64,000 bases of DNA from Methanoculleus formosensis (GCF_025384765.1 NZ_VHLL01000001.1:434001-498000), one strand, 5' to 3'. Positions 52,823-61,935 are shown, counted from the stretch's first letter. Numbers and translations: made by a program. Notes: generated by a model from the letters alone, not told the origin.

Positions 52823-53089
52823 ATGACCCCTGTTCCCGTTCATCGGTTGCCCCGCTCCCTACCCATTGTCGAGACCGGCACCCGGGAGAGCGCGCTCTGC
52901 ACGATCGCGAACGTCGCGACCGCGCTCGATACCCTGCGCGAGGTGAGGAAGCACGTTCGCGGGGATCACAAGCGGCGCCTCGATGATGTCGCGGTGGTTC
53001 TCCGTGTCGTCGCGCTCGACGCCCAGGCGACCTACGCGATAACCGACGAAGAGGCCCGGTCGTTCATCCGGGACTGCCGCTCGATGTGA
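52823..53089 (+). CDS. Small protein of unknown function
   Basis: An 88-residue soluble protein, rich in Arg and Ala, without Cys motifs or membrane segments. Helical predictions are likely for residues 25-60 (NVATALDTLREVRKHV). I do not recognise the family. Its 3' end overlaps the end of the convergent peptidase gene by 26 bases. Codon use looks like that of its neighbours, which supports it being real, but the evidence is modest. Confidence 0.45.
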   Translation: MTPVPVHRLPRSLPIVETGTRESALCTIANVATALDTLREVRKHVRGDHKRRLDDVAVVLRVVALDAQATYAITDEEARSFIRDCRSM

Positions 53090-54329
53090 GGTCGCCGGGC
53101 AGCGCCGGTTCGGTGAGGGCGTGGACGAAGCGTTCCCACCGACCCGCACCGTCCCCGACGTAGTCCCGGACGATCCGGTAGCCCTCCGCGAGAGCCACCG
53201 GGTATGCCCGGAACTCTTCGATGAGCCGGAGACGCGCCTCTGCCGCTTCCCGGTCGAGGAGCAGAACATCCCGGAGGTGCCGGCACGCCTCCTCCCGCGA
53301 CAGCACACCGCCGAGATACTTGCGGGCCACCCGGGCGTTTCCCGTACGGTTCAGGGCTGTAGACTCAATAACGACGGCATCGAAGAGCCCGGCATCCTCC
53401 GGCTCGAACCCGGCCAGGGGGAAGAGAACCTCCTCGAAGAACTGCGCGCGCTCGTGGCCGGAGAAGATCATCTCCTCCCCGAGCACGGCGGCCCCTTCGG
53501 CGACCGTCGCGAGCGGGGACGCGAGGGTGACGACCGAGTGCTCGATCCAGCCGCGGGCACGGACGAGCGCCGTCTCCCGGATCGTCCGCATCGTGTGGCG
53601 GCCAGGGTAGCCCTCGTGGCAGGCGTAGGCGAGCGCCCGGTCTATGGTGACCGGTAGATCGGCGTTCACCCGGACGAGGCTTGTTGCGTCACCGAGGTAG
53701 CGGATGAACGCTTCCCATGGCTCCCCGGCGGTGTAGCCGATCTCGAGCCGTTCCCCCGCCGGGAGCGGCAGACGTTCGACGGTCCTGCGCCGACTCTCGG
53801 CAAATGCTGCCGCAAAGACCGGTTCCAGCCGGTCGGACGGGATGACGTACGAGTCCATGAACGCCCGGTATCTGACGGAAAGGTTGCCGTCCCCCGGGAG
53901 TCGGGCATCGAGTGTCGCATGGAGTTCGCCGTACCAGTCCGTGTCGTCCTCCGTCGCCGCGACCCCGTAGAGCGCCTCGGTCTCGGCATCAAAGGAGAGT
54001 TTCTCCCCCGCGAGGATCCCGGCACGGGTGTTGAGCGCCCGGATCATCTCCCGGAGGTGGGTGTGGCGCATGCGCCCGGCCTCCTCCAGGCGATCGGGAT
54101 CGATCCTGTCCAGGGTGGCAAGGAGGTCGGCGGCGTATCCGGCGATGCGGTCCGGCGGGACCGTTACCGTGAGCGCCTCGTCCCGCACCGCCGCCGGGCC
54201 GAAATAGGCGTCCACGAAGACGGGATCGTGGACCCCGAGCCAGAGCGCGCATTTGACGTAAAATCGTGCCACGGCGTCCATATCTCTGGCCTCGGCAGCG
54301 TTCTCTCCGGTGTAGGTTGAAGACTCCAT
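53064..54329 (-). CDS. DUF885-like zinc metallopeptidase
   Basis: A 421-residue cytoplasmic protein, mostly helical. The motif CHEGYPGRHTMR (about residues 236-247) matches the HExxPGxH zinc site of DUF885-type M2-like peptidases. A second acidic motif TVAEGAAVLGEEM about 35 residues later can supply the third ligand. A strong GGGAGGTGA precedes the ATG. The substrate is unknown. There is no signal peptide, unlike many bacterial DUF885 proteins. Confidence 0.75.
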   Translation of the reverse strand: MESSTYTGENAAEARDMDAVARFYVKCALWLGVHDPVFVDAYFGPAAVRDEALTVTVPPDRIAGYAADLLATLDRIDPDRLEEAGRMRHTHLREMIRALNTRAGILAGEKLSFDAETEALYGVAATEDDTDWYGELHATLDARLPGDGNLSVRYRAFMDSYVIPSDRLEPVFAAAFAESRRRTVERLPLPAGERLEIGYTAGEPWEAFIRYLGDATSLVRVNADLPVTIDRALAYACHEGYPGRHTMRTIRETALVRARGWIEHSVVTLASPLATVAEGAAVLGEEMIFSGHERAQFFEEVLFPLAGFEPEDAGLFDAVVIESTALNRTGNARVARKYLGGVLSREEACRHLRDVLLLDREAAEARLRLIEEFRAYPVALAEGYRIVRDYVGDGAGRWERFVHALTEPALPGDLTSSGSPG

Positions 54330-54366
54330 CTGTCACCTCCCGGTGAAATGTGCGTTCTCCGGCTAC

Positions 54367-55696
54367 TTAACTTGCGGGGGTGAAGGGGACTGAGCGGGAC
54401 GTCCCCGGTCGATAGATCGGGGACGGACGCACCGCTGCCCTTCTCCACTTTCACACTGCACGGATCATGTCTATCTTCTTTCAGATGAACACTCTTGTTG
54501 TCTATGCTCATTTCCTACAAGTATCGAGCGTATCCAGATGCAACCACTGAGGCACGGCTGAATGCCGCACTCGATACCTGTAGGTGGCTCTACAACAAAC
54601 TCCTTGAAGAGTGTAATACCACGCGAGAAACCGGGGTCACTCCGACGATGCGAGGAATGCAGGCGCGGATTGTCACGCTGAAAGAGGAGAACCCATTTCT
54701 GAAGGACGTGTATTCAAAAGTCCTTCAGATGGTGAACTATACCCTCTGGAGCAACATCCGTGCTCTGTCGCAGACAAAGAAACGAGGGCGGAAGATCGGC
54801 AAACTCCGGTTCAAGAGCGCATCCCGGTATCGGACGCTCAATTACAACCAGTCCGGGTTCAAGATCGACTGGGAAAACAGTAGGATTGCCTTCTCGAAGA
54901 TCGGAACAATCCCATTCACCATGTATCGACCCTACAGTGGGAAGGTGAAGGGCATCCTGATCACCCGTTCCGGTGATAGATGGTATGTGATCGTTCAGGT
55001 AGAGCAGACAGTGTCTGCATCAAAGCGTGAAGGGCGTTCTGTCGGCGTCGATGTCGGGTTGGATTCATTTGCGGTCGATAGCGATGGTATGGTGATCGAG
55101 AATCCCCGATTCTATGAGCACTCGCTTGACCGGATTAAGAAGTTGCAGCAGAGCGTTGCCCGGAAGCAACGCTTTTCACAGAACTGGAAGATGGCAAAAG
55201 GGAAACTGGAGAAGGCGTATGACCATATCACGAACCAGAAGAACGATTTCCTGCACAAACTTTCTCGTCAGTATGTTGACACCTATGCAACGATATGCGT
55301 TGAAGATCTGAATATCAAGTATCTGAAAGAGAACGGCAAATCTCGCGGGTTCCGGAGAAGTATCCACAGTGCGTCGTGGGGACGATTCTTTTCGTATCTT
55401 TCGTACAAGGCTGCAAGGGCTGGTACGAATCTTATCAAAGTCGATCCCCGGAATACGACGCAGATGTGTTCGAACTGTGGGAGTATCGTGAAAAAGGATC
55501 TCTCTGTGAGAGTTCACGAATGTCCATATTGCGGGTTTGTTGTCGGTAGAGATTACAATGCTGCGGTGAATATTCACCGCGTGGGGATGGAACAGCCCTT
55601 TGAGCCTGTGGAGCCAAGACCTCTCCATCACGTTTCTGTGATGCAAGTTTTGTCTATGAAGCAGGAAGCCCCGCCCTGAAGGGTGGGGTAGTTCAC
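54367..55696 (+). mobile_element. IS200/IS605-type TnpB-only element, copy 2
   Basis: The ends match copy 1: TTAAC then CGGGGGTGAAGGG on the left, a left-end hairpin (CCCCGGTCGATAGATCGGGG), tnpB of the same length, the right hairpin CCCCGCCCTGAAGGGTGGGG and the final TAGTTCAC. Length is 1330 against 1332 bases. The sequence differs from copy 1 at many third positions, so the copies are related but not recent. It is inserted between the peptidase promoter and a kinase-family gene. Confidence 0.8.
54504..55679 (+). CDS. tnpB: TnpB RNA-guided endonuclease, copy 2
   Basis: A 391-residue TnpB of the same length as copy 1. The RuvC residues are intact (Asp in GVDVGL, Glu in VEDLNIKYL, Asp in GRDYNAAVNI). 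The zinc ribbon has CSNCG and CPYCG. The start MLISYKYRAYP aligns with copy 1; the frame runs three codons further upstream. The C-terminus ends QEAPP in both copies, right at the conserved right-end hairpin. It should cleave DNA matching the sequence after the element's right end if the guide RNA is made. Confidence 0.92.
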   Translation: MLISYKYRAYPDATTEARLNAALDTCRWLYNKLLEECNTTRETGVTPTMRGMQARIVTLKEENPFLKDVYSKVLQMVNYTLWSNIRALSQTKKRGRKIGKLRFKSASRYRTLNYNQSGFKIDWENSRIAFSKIGTIPFTMYRPYSGKVKGILITRSGDRWYVIVQVEQTVSASKREGRSVGVDVGLDSFAVDSDGMVIENPRFYEHSLDRIKKLQQSVARKQRFSQNWKMAKGKLEKAYDHITNQKNDFLHKLSRQYVDTYATICVEDLNIKYLKENGKSRGFRRSIHSASWGRFFSYLSYKAARAGTNLIKVDPRNTTQMCSNCGSIVKKDLSVRVHECPYCGFVVGRDYNAAVNIHRVGMEQPFEPVEPRPLHHVSVMQVLSMKQEAPP

Positions 55697-55757
55697 CCGC
55701 CGTGATCCGCATCCGCCGACAGAGGGTTTAACCGGTTCCTCGCCGAGATCAGGAGTG

Positions 55758-56306
55758 ATGCACGAGTCGCTCCGGCAGATCGTCCACCTCACCTTCGGTC
55801 TCGGGATCGCAGGGTTCGTCCTCCTCTTCGACCGCGATATCGTCCTCTCCGTCCTCATGCTCGCCCTCTTCGTGGGTTTCATCCTCTCCGACGCCATCTC
55901 CCGGGGCTACACCATCCCGGTCGTCTCGCCGATCATCGCAGGGCTGGAGCGGCGCGACGCCGTACCCGGGAAAGGAGCGCTCTTCTTCACGCTCGGAGCC
56001 CTCTTCTGCATCGTCTTCTTTACAAAAGAGATCGCGTTCGTCGGGCTCGTCGCGCTCTCGCTCCTCGACAGCGTCACCACCCTTGCCGGTCTCCGGTTCG
56101 GCAGGACCCGGATCTATAACCACAAATCGCTCGAGGGCACGCTTGCCGGGTTCGCGGTGACGGCAGCCGCCCTCTGCCTCCTCCTCCCGCCGGGGATCGC
56201 CCTCATGACAGCGGCTGCCGCGGCCATCGCCGAACTAGTGAGCCCGGTGGACGACAACCTCGTTGTCCCGGTCGTGGCCTGCCTCGCCCTCACGCTACTG
56301 CTCTGA
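55758..56306 (+). CDS. Dolichol/phytol kinase-type (SEC59/DGK1/VTE5) membrane protein
   Basis: A 182-residue polytopic protein. The family block is DSVTTLAGLRFGRTRIYNHKSLEGTLAGF (about residues 95-123), with LVSPVDDNLVVPVV near the end; these mark the CTP-dependent lipid kinase family. It may phosphorylate an isoprenoid alcohol or diacyl-type lipid. The ATG at 55758 follows a GTG in the same frame and a GAGATCAGGAG stretch. The TnpB element lies just upstream and may separate it from an original promoter. Confidence 0.8.
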   Translation: MHESLRQIVHLTFGLGIAGFVLLFDRDIVLSVLMLALFVGFILSDAISRGYTIPVVSPIIAGLERRDAVPGKGALFFTLGALFCIVFFTKEIAFVGLVALSLLDSVTTLAGLRFGRTRIYNHKSLEGTLAGFAVTAAALCLLLPPGIALMTAAAAAIAELVSPVDDNLVVPVVACLALTLLL

Positions 56307-56381
56307 GTGCGTTGAACCAGGCGGTTCAATTATTGTATATACGGCAGTCCCGGATCTCTCTTTTACCAGAGGTGAGGATCG

Positions 56382-56966
56382 ATGAAACGCATCATTGCAG
56401 CGATCATGATTGTCTTCCTCCTCTTCCCGGGATTCGCGGCCGCCGCTCCCGGGAACTACGGCAGCCCGGGAGGAGAGCAGATCGGGAACGGCGAGGCGAA
56501 CATGGCGCCGGGGGAAGGGCAGCGGTTGAGGGCGGAGGAGAATGCAATCCCCGGCGCGGAGGCGAGCGTCCCTGACCGTAACGAGGTCCGGCTCGCAGTC
56601 CACGCCCTGCTCGGCGCTGAGAACCGGTCCGGCGGCATAGGACAGAACATCTCCGCCATCGCCCGGGAGGTCAACAACTCGGTCCAGAAGACCTTCGAGG
56701 CCGAGGAGCAGATCCGGGCCCGGCATGGCTTTATACGCTCCCTCTTCGGGGGCGATGTGGAAGCCGCCCGGCTGATCGAGGGAGAGGCGCAGCGGAACCG
56801 GGAGCGGGTCACGGAACTCCGGTGCCTGATCGGGAACTGCACCTGCGATGACGCGACCCGGACGATGCTCCGGGAGCAAGTCCGGACGATCGAGCAGGAG
56901 CAGGACCGGCTGAGAACCCTTGCGAGCGAAGAGATGCAGGTTCGCGGCCTTTTTTCCTGGCGGTAG
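56382..56966 (+). CDS. Secreted protein of unknown function
   Basis: A 194-residue protein with a clear signal peptide (residues 1-22, ending GFAAAAP). A Gly/Glu-rich segment and a helical C-terminal two-thirds with coiled-coil character (TRTMLREQVRTIEQEQDRL) follow. CLIGNCTC adds a cysteine triplet. It lacks a membrane anchor. I do not recognise the family. GAGGTGAGG precedes the ATG. Confidence 0.6.
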   Translation: MKRIIAAIMIVFLLFPGFAAAAPGNYGSPGGEQIGNGEANMAPGEGQRLRAEENAIPGAEASVPDRNEVRLAVHALLGAENRSGGIGQNISAIAREVNNSVQKTFEAEEQIRARHGFIRSLFGGDVEAARLIEGEAQRNRERVTELRCLIGNCTCDDATRTMLREQVRTIEQEQDRLRTLASEEMQVRGLFSWR

Positions 56967-56978
56967 ACCCCCGGCCTT

Positions 56979-57977
56979 TTATTCCTCTTCTTTTGGCCTA
57001 TCGCAGAGCGCGGGCCGATCGCACTCCGGACAGGTGGTGAAGATCCCGCATTCGGAGCAGTCCTCGCCGGTGCAGGGCTGGACCCGGATCGTGACGTTCG
57101 TCCGGGGGAACTCCCGTTTGACGTCGGTCTCCATGTGCTTCACGACACCATACGCCTCCTCGAGGGTTGCGGTCCGCGGGACGACCATGTGGAGGTCCAC
57201 GAACCGGTTTGGACCCGCCCGACGGGTCCGCAGACGGTGGAAGTTGATGACGTCCGTGCAGTGCTCGTTGAGGATCTCCCGGATCCGGGCCTCCTCCTCG
57301 GCGGGAAGGCTCCGATCGACGAGATCCTCGAACGAGCGCCGGATGAGGTCGAATGCTGCCCGGAGGATGATCGCGGCGACCACGAGCGCGATGAGCGAAT
57401 CGAGCACCACGAGGCCGGTCAGCCGGATCAGGACAAGCCCGAGGACGACCCCGGCGGAGGTGTAGACGTCTGTGCGGAGGTGCCAGGCGTCGCTCTCGAG
57501 CGCGATCGACTCGGTCTTCTTCGCCACCGTCATCAGCCGGGAGGAGACGTAGTAGTTTACCCCGGCCGAGAGGAGCATGACCGCGATACCGAGCCCGAGC
57601 CCCTCGACGTTCAGCGTCTCCTCTCCGCCGAGGAGGTTCTTCAACGCTTCATTGACGATCAGGGCGGCGGCCACCAGGATCAGGACCGCCTCGAGGAGCC
57701 CGGATATACTCTCGTACTTCCCGTGCCCGAAGGTGTGGCACTCGTCGGGTGGCCGGGCCGACTGGCGGACAGAAAAGTAGGCGATTATCGCGGCCACGAG
57801 GTCGATCGCGGAATGGATCGCCTCGGATATGATACTGACCGATCCGATGGCAAAGCCGACGACGAGTTTCACCGCGACGAGAAATGTGTTCGATGCAACC
57901 GAGAGGCGTGCCGTCCTCTCCTTCAACACGCCATCCCGGCCCGGCGCATCCTGCTCGTTCGAAACGATCACTCCCAT
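56979..57977 (-). CDS. Cation diffusion facilitator family metal transporter
   Basis: A 332-residue CDF transporter with six membrane segments. The metal site of helix two (SEAIHSAIDLVAA) and of helix five (ALESDAWHLRTDVYTSAG), with their Asp/His ligands, is present. HTFGHGKYE lies in the loop after helix two and the C-terminal cytoplasmic domain (about residues 215-300) binds metal. A C-terminal tail CSECGIFTTCPECDRPALC adds a cysteine cluster. Zinc, iron or manganese efflux is likely; the metal is not fixed by sequence. Confidence 0.9.
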   Translation of the reverse strand: MGVIVSNEQDAPGRDGVLKERTARLSVASNTFLVAVKLVVGFAIGSVSIISEAIHSAIDLVAAIIAYFSVRQSARPPDECHTFGHGKYESISGLLEAVLILVAAALIVNEALKNLLGGEETLNVEGLGLGIAVMLLSAGVNYYVSSRLMTVAKKTESIALESDAWHLRTDVYTSAGVVLGLVLIRLTGLVVLDSLIALVVAAIILRAAFDLIRRSFEDLVDRSLPAEEEARIREILNEHCTDVINFHRLRTRRAGPNRFVDLHMVVPRTATLEEAYGVVKHMETDVKREFPRTNVTIRVQPCTGEDCSECGIFTTCPECDRPALCDRPKEEE

Positions 57978-58032
57978 CTCTAGTATGAGTGTTCGCCCCC
58001 GCCGGGATAGGGTTTTCGCTCTCCGGGATACC

Positions 58033-59532
58033 TCACTCCACCGTGAGGATGATGAGCGAATCGGTCCCTTCGCGCCCGGGGGAGACCCCTTCGGTCAGCA
58101 CCACGCGCTCCCCGGACGTGATCAGCCCCGACTCCCGGACCGATTCGAGGATAGCCTCGTGCCAGTACTCCTTCTCGCTCCGGATCAGGAACGAGCAGAC
58201 CCCGTAGGAGAACGCCAGGAACTTGAAGGTGCTCGGGTTCCGGGTGAACGCGAGGATCCAGGCCTCGGGCTTGAACCGGGAGATGCTCCGGGGGGTGCTC
58301 CCGGAACGGGTGGGCGTCAGCACCAGCCGGATCCCGAGCGCATCTATCGCCTCGATGACGTTTAAGGAGACGACATCGTTGACGGTGATCTTCTCCCTGC
58401 CCTTCCCCTGCCGGAAGTAGGCGAGCGGGCTGCACCCGGCACCGACGAGCGCGCGCTTCTCCTCGGTCGACCGGGCAATCTTCGCCATCATCGCGACCGT
58501 CTCGACCGGGTACTTCCCGATGGACGTCTCCTCGGAGAGCATGACCGCATCCGTCCCGTCGAGGATGGCATTTGCGACGTCGGTCACCTCCGCCCGGGTG
58601 GGCCGGATGTTGTCGGTCATCGACATCAGCATCTGGGTGGCGGTGATCGCCGGGCGGCCGAGGACGTTCGCCTTCTGGATGATCCGCTTCTGCACCGTGG
58701 GGACATCCTCGATCGGCGTCTGAACCCCGAGGTCACCCCGGGCGATCATGACCCCGTCGGTCTCCCGGAGGATCCCGTCGAGGTTTGCGAGCGCCTCCTG
58801 CCGCTCGATCTTGGCTATCACCTGGATGGACTTCCCGGACCGGGCTGCATACTCCCGTGCTTTATGGATATCCTCCGCCCTCTCGATGAAGGAGATGCTG
58901 AAGGTGTCGAGCCCCTCGGCGAGCCCGAACTCAATGCACTCGAGGTCCCGGTCGGTCACGGCGCTGAGGGCAACGATCCCCCCGCCGCCGACGAGGCTCA
59001 TCCCCTTGCGCGAGAGGAGCAGGCCGCCGATGACCACCGTCGCCCGGACCTCGCTTGCGGCAACCTCGTCGACCCGGAGCTGGAGGAACCCGTCGTTGAG
59101 GAAGATGGTGCTCCCCTCCGAGACCAGCTGCGGAAACTGCTCGAAATCGACGGGGATCCGGGACGGATCGCTCGACACCGGGCCGGTCGTGAAGGTGACG
59201 GTCTCGTCTTTGTGGAGTTCCAGGGGTTCGTGTGCGAGATCGCCGATCCGGATCTTCGGGCCCGGGAGGTCGAGCAGGATCGTGACCGGGAGGCCCGTAT
59301 CGTCCGCGGCTGTCCGGATGTTCTTGATGGTCTCCCGGTGCTCGTTGAACGTTCCGTGGGAGAGGTTGAGTCGCGCGACGTTCATGCCGGCGAGGATCAT
59401 CCGGGCGAGCACTTCCGGCGAGCGCGATGCGGGCCCGATGGTACAGACGATCTTGGTCTTCTGGTCGGGCAGGGTCAACCGCTTCCGTTTTGCCTGCCGG
59501 GATATTCGCTGCAACGTCTCTTCGAGCATCAT
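58033..59532 (-). CDS. pyk: Pyruvate kinase
   Basis: Pyruvate kinase makes pyruvate and ATP from phosphoenolpyruvate. The 499-residue protein has KIVCTIGPASRSPEVL and MNVARLNLSHGTFNEH at the start of the barrel, the metal/substrate block VMIARGDLGVQTP, the RPTRAEVTDVANAILDGTDAVMLSEETSIGKYP signature region and a C-terminal domain (about 370-499). About 20 extra N-terminal residues precede the usual start. A GTG and two ATG codons at 59529-59535 leave the exact start open by two residues. Confidence 0.95.
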   Translation of the reverse strand: MMLEETLQRISRQAKRKRLTLPDQKTKIVCTIGPASRSPEVLARMILAGMNVARLNLSHGTFNEHRETIKNIRTAADDTGLPVTILLDLPGPKIRIGDLAHEPLELHKDETVTFTTGPVSSDPSRIPVDFEQFPQLVSEGSTIFLNDGFLQLRVDEVAASEVRATVVIGGLLLSRKGMSLVGGGGIVALSAVTDRDLECIEFGLAEGLDTFSISFIERAEDIHKAREYAARSGKSIQVIAKIERQEALANLDGILRETDGVMIARGDLGVQTPIEDVPTVQKRIIQKANVLGRPAITATQMLMSMTDNIRPTRAEVTDVANAILDGTDAVMLSEETSIGKYPVETVAMMAKIARSTEEKRALVGAGCSPLAYFRQGKGREKITVNDVVSLNVIEAIDALGIRLVLTPTRSGSTPRSISRFKPEAWILAFTRNPSTFKFLAFSYGVCSFLIRSEKEYWHEAILESVRESGLITSGERVVLTEGVSPGREGTDSLIILTVE

Positions 59533-59634
59533 CACGTATCGTCAGGTGCCGGCACCGGATTAACCTTCGCACGGCAGGATGGGGATCACGGGGAAAAGAG
59601 GTTTATGCGTCTTTCCCGGGCTGTACCGGCGAGA

Positions 59635-60837
59635 TCACTCGAAGGCGCCCTCCCGGCGGGGGCGATGGCCTGCCGTTTCCCCCACCGGGGTCGCCGCAAG
59701 TGTCAGTCCACTCTCGGCGCTGTACTCCCCAATACGGCGACGGACGTGCTCGACCATCCCCCCGGTGGTGATGATGAGCGAGTTCTCCCCGATGAGGGCC
59801 TTCAGGATGCACTTGTCGATGACGCCGTAGGTGTAGTCGAGGAGGACCCGTTCCCGTCCGGCGAACTCCTTTGCGCGGGTGCCCATCGCCCCGACGTGGT
59901 CGACCGCCCCCTGCTCGACGAGCCGCCGCAGGTCGTCCCCGCCGGTCAGGTCGGCGTCGCAGAGGTAGATCCTCCCGGTCTCGCTCCGTGCCGGGGCACG
60001 GCCGTGCATCGCCCGCTCGATCCGGTCGGTGAACTCGAGCACACTCTTTGGAGGGACGTCCCGGTCGATGACGCCTCTGAGGTTGAGTTCGTTGTAGAGG
60101 TCGAGGAGGGCGGGAGGTTTCAGCCTGGCGGACGCGAGGAGGCCGTGGTCGGAGAATATCTCCTCCGGCGGCCCCCGGGCGAGGACGCTCCCCTGTTCCA
60201 TGAGCACGATCGAGTCGGCCCAGCGATAGGCGAGTTCGACGTCGTGGGTGGATACGAGCACCGTCCGGCCGCCGGAGGCGAGTTCGTCGAGGAGTTCCAT
60301 CACCTCCTCCGAGCTTGCGGGGTCAAGGGTGTTCGTCGGTTCGTCGAAGACGAGAACCGACGGTTCCATCGCGAGGATGCCGGCGATGGCGACCCGCTTC
60401 TTCTCGCCGCCGGAGAGGCGGTGGGGCGGCCGCTTCTCGTAGCCCCGGAGCCCGACGTAGCCGAGCGCGTCATGCACCGCCTGCCGGACGGCGTCGGGGG
60501 GGTGGCCGAGGTTCACCGGGCCGAAGGCCACGTCTGCTTCGACGGTCGGTGCGATGATCTGGACGTCGGGGTTCTGGAAGACGAACCCGACCCGGCGCCG
60601 GAGTTCGCGAAGGCTCCGGTTGTCGTAGGCGAGCGGCCGGCCGGAGAAGCGGATCTCGCCCGACTCCGGCCGGAGCATGCCGTTCAACATCAACAGGAGC
60701 GTCGACTTCCCGGCGCCGTTCGGGCCGACGATGGCGGTCTTTGAACCGGCTTCTATCCGGACGCTCACCCCGGCAAGGGCGGCGGGGCCGTTCGGGTAGG
60801 TGTAGGTGACGTTGTCGGTCTCAAGCAGTGGTGTCAT
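59635..60837 (-). CDS. cbiO: Cobalt ECF transporter ATPase with extra C-terminal domain
   Basis: CbiO energises cobalt uptake by CbiMNQ. Residues 1-275 are the standard ATPase: Walker A GPNGAGKSTLL near 38, Q-loop FQNPDVQIIAPTV, signature LSGGEKKRVAIAG, Walker B VLVFDEPTNTLDP and H-loop STHDVEL. Residues 285-400 form an added domain with IYLCDADLTGGDDLRRL, HVGAMGTRAKE, DYTYGVIDKCILKAL and LIITTGGMVEHVRRRI, which I cannot assign. Normal CbiO is about 275 residues, so this is a fusion. It overlaps cbiQ by four bases and is the last gene of the operon. Confidence 0.92.
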   Translation of the reverse strand: MTPLLETDNVTYTYPNGPAALAGVSVRIEAGSKTAIVGPNGAGKSTLLLMLNGMLRPESGEIRFSGRPLAYDNRSLRELRRRVGFVFQNPDVQIIAPTVEADVAFGPVNLGHPPDAVRQAVHDALGYVGLRGYEKRPPHRLSGGEKKRVAIAGILAMEPSVLVFDEPTNTLDPASSEEVMELLDELASGGRTVLVSTHDVELAYRWADSIVLMEQGSVLARGPPEEIFSDHGLLASARLKPPALLDLYNELNLRGVIDRDVPPKSVLEFTDRIERAMHGRAPARSETGRIYLCDADLTGGDDLRRLVEQGAVDHVGAMGTRAKEFAGRERVLLDYTYGVIDKCILKALIGENSLIITTGGMVEHVRRRIGEYSAESGLTLAATPVGETAGHRPRREGAFE

Positions 60838-61610
60838 AGAAGTACCAGGCCTCCGGTGGAGAGCGATATGCCGAAGATGGCCCCGATGTAGAGCAGGGCC
60901 GCCGCGAGCGCGGAAAGAGAGAGGGGACGGGTTTTACCCGGGATGCCGAGTTTACCGTCGTAGCAGCGTGCGTCCATCGCAAGCACCAGGGCCTCGCCGC
61001 TCTCCCAGGTCCGGATGAAGAGCGCGCCGGCAAGCATTCCAAATGATTGCACCGACTCCCGAAACCGGCTGTAGCCGAGGCGCATCACCTGCGAGCGGTA
61101 GATCTGTCCTGCCTCCTCGATGAGGATGAAGATGAACCGGTAGGTGAGCATGGCGAGATCGATGAGGACCGTCGGCACCCGGAGGCGCCGGAGGATCTCG
61201 AATATCTCGGTCGTCGGCGTCGTGAGCGCGATGAAGTAGAGCGAGCACATGCCCCCGAAGACCCGGGCGAGGAGGAGGAGGGCGAGGTTCGCGCCGTCCG
61301 CCGTGATTGCGAGAGGGAGACCCGGGACCTCGACGAGCACCGCACCGCCGCCGGTTATGAAGAGGATCACGGCGATGCTCATCACCGCAAACGAGGCCGG
61401 GATGAGGAGGAGCCGGGCGTAGAACCGGGCGGGGATCTTTGCGAGGACGAGGACGGCGGCGCTCATCGCGGCCGCGACCAGCAGGGGAGCGACGGGGCCT
61501 GGCGAAGAGACCGAGACGAGGATGCTTGCAAGCCCGATGAAGAGTTTGAGGGCCGGGCTCACCTCCCTGAGGCGATTTGTCCGGGCAAACTCTTCGAGAA
61601 TATTGTGCAT
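60834..61610 (-). CDS. cbiQ: Cobalt ECF transporter transmembrane protein CbiQ
   Basis: The EcfT-type membrane subunit that couples CbiMN to CbiO. The 258-residue protein has several hydrophobic segments and a coupling-helix block near RSQVMRLGYSRFRES and MDARCYDGK (the ARG-like motifs of EcfT proteins, here degenerate). It is four bases into cbiO and 34 bases after cbiN. Confidence 0.9.
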   Translation of the reverse strand: MHNILEEFARTNRLREVSPALKLFIGLASILVSVSSPGPVAPLLVAAAMSAAVLVLAKIPARFYARLLLIPASFAVMSIAVILFITGGGAVLVEVPGLPLAITADGANLALLLLARVFGGMCSLYFIALTTPTTEIFEILRRLRVPTVLIDLAMLTYRFIFILIEEAGQIYRSQVMRLGYSRFRESVQSFGMLAGALFIRTWESGEALVLAMDARCYDGKLGIPGKTRPLSLSALAAALLYIGAIFGISLSTGGLVLL

Positions 61611-61644
61611 GCGAGCCCCGTCCTCCTATCTCCCGATCAAAAAT

Positions 61645-61935
61645 TCAGGCGGTCTTCCTGCTGCCCTGCCAGTAGCCGAAGATGTATCCGATGACTATCG
61701 CGCCGATGGCGGCCTGCAGGGCGAAGAGGAGCGACTCGATCTCACCGCTCGGGGGTTCCCAGAAGGGCCCGATCCAGGGCTCGTAACCGGAGGCCTCGAT
61801 GAGGTCGGCGGCTGCACCGTCGGCCCCGCCCCAGGCTTCCTCTCCGGTGGCCCGGATCGCGGCGTCCTCTATGAGGAAGACGGCGGCGAAGACGATGATG
61901 AGCGCGGCGACCGCGATCTCAAGACCGTATTTCAT
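61645..61935 (-). CDS. cbiN: Cobalt transporter subunit CbiN
   Basis: A 96-residue protein with two membrane helices (residues 5-22 and about 68-88) and an extracytoplasmic loop with GGADGAAADLIEASGYEPW and FWEPPSGEIES, the CbiN signature. CbiN assists metal insertion into CbiM. It overlaps cbiM by four bases. Confidence 0.9.
   Translation of the reverse strand: MKYGLEIAVAALIIVFAAVFLIEDAAIRATGEEAWGGADGAAADLIEASGYEPWIGPFWEPPSGEIESLLFALQAAIGAIVIGYIFGYWQGSRKTA

Noticed and set aside
58864-60744. 626-codon plus-strand frame
   Set aside because: It is antisense to pyruvate kinase and cbiO; no recognisable motif.
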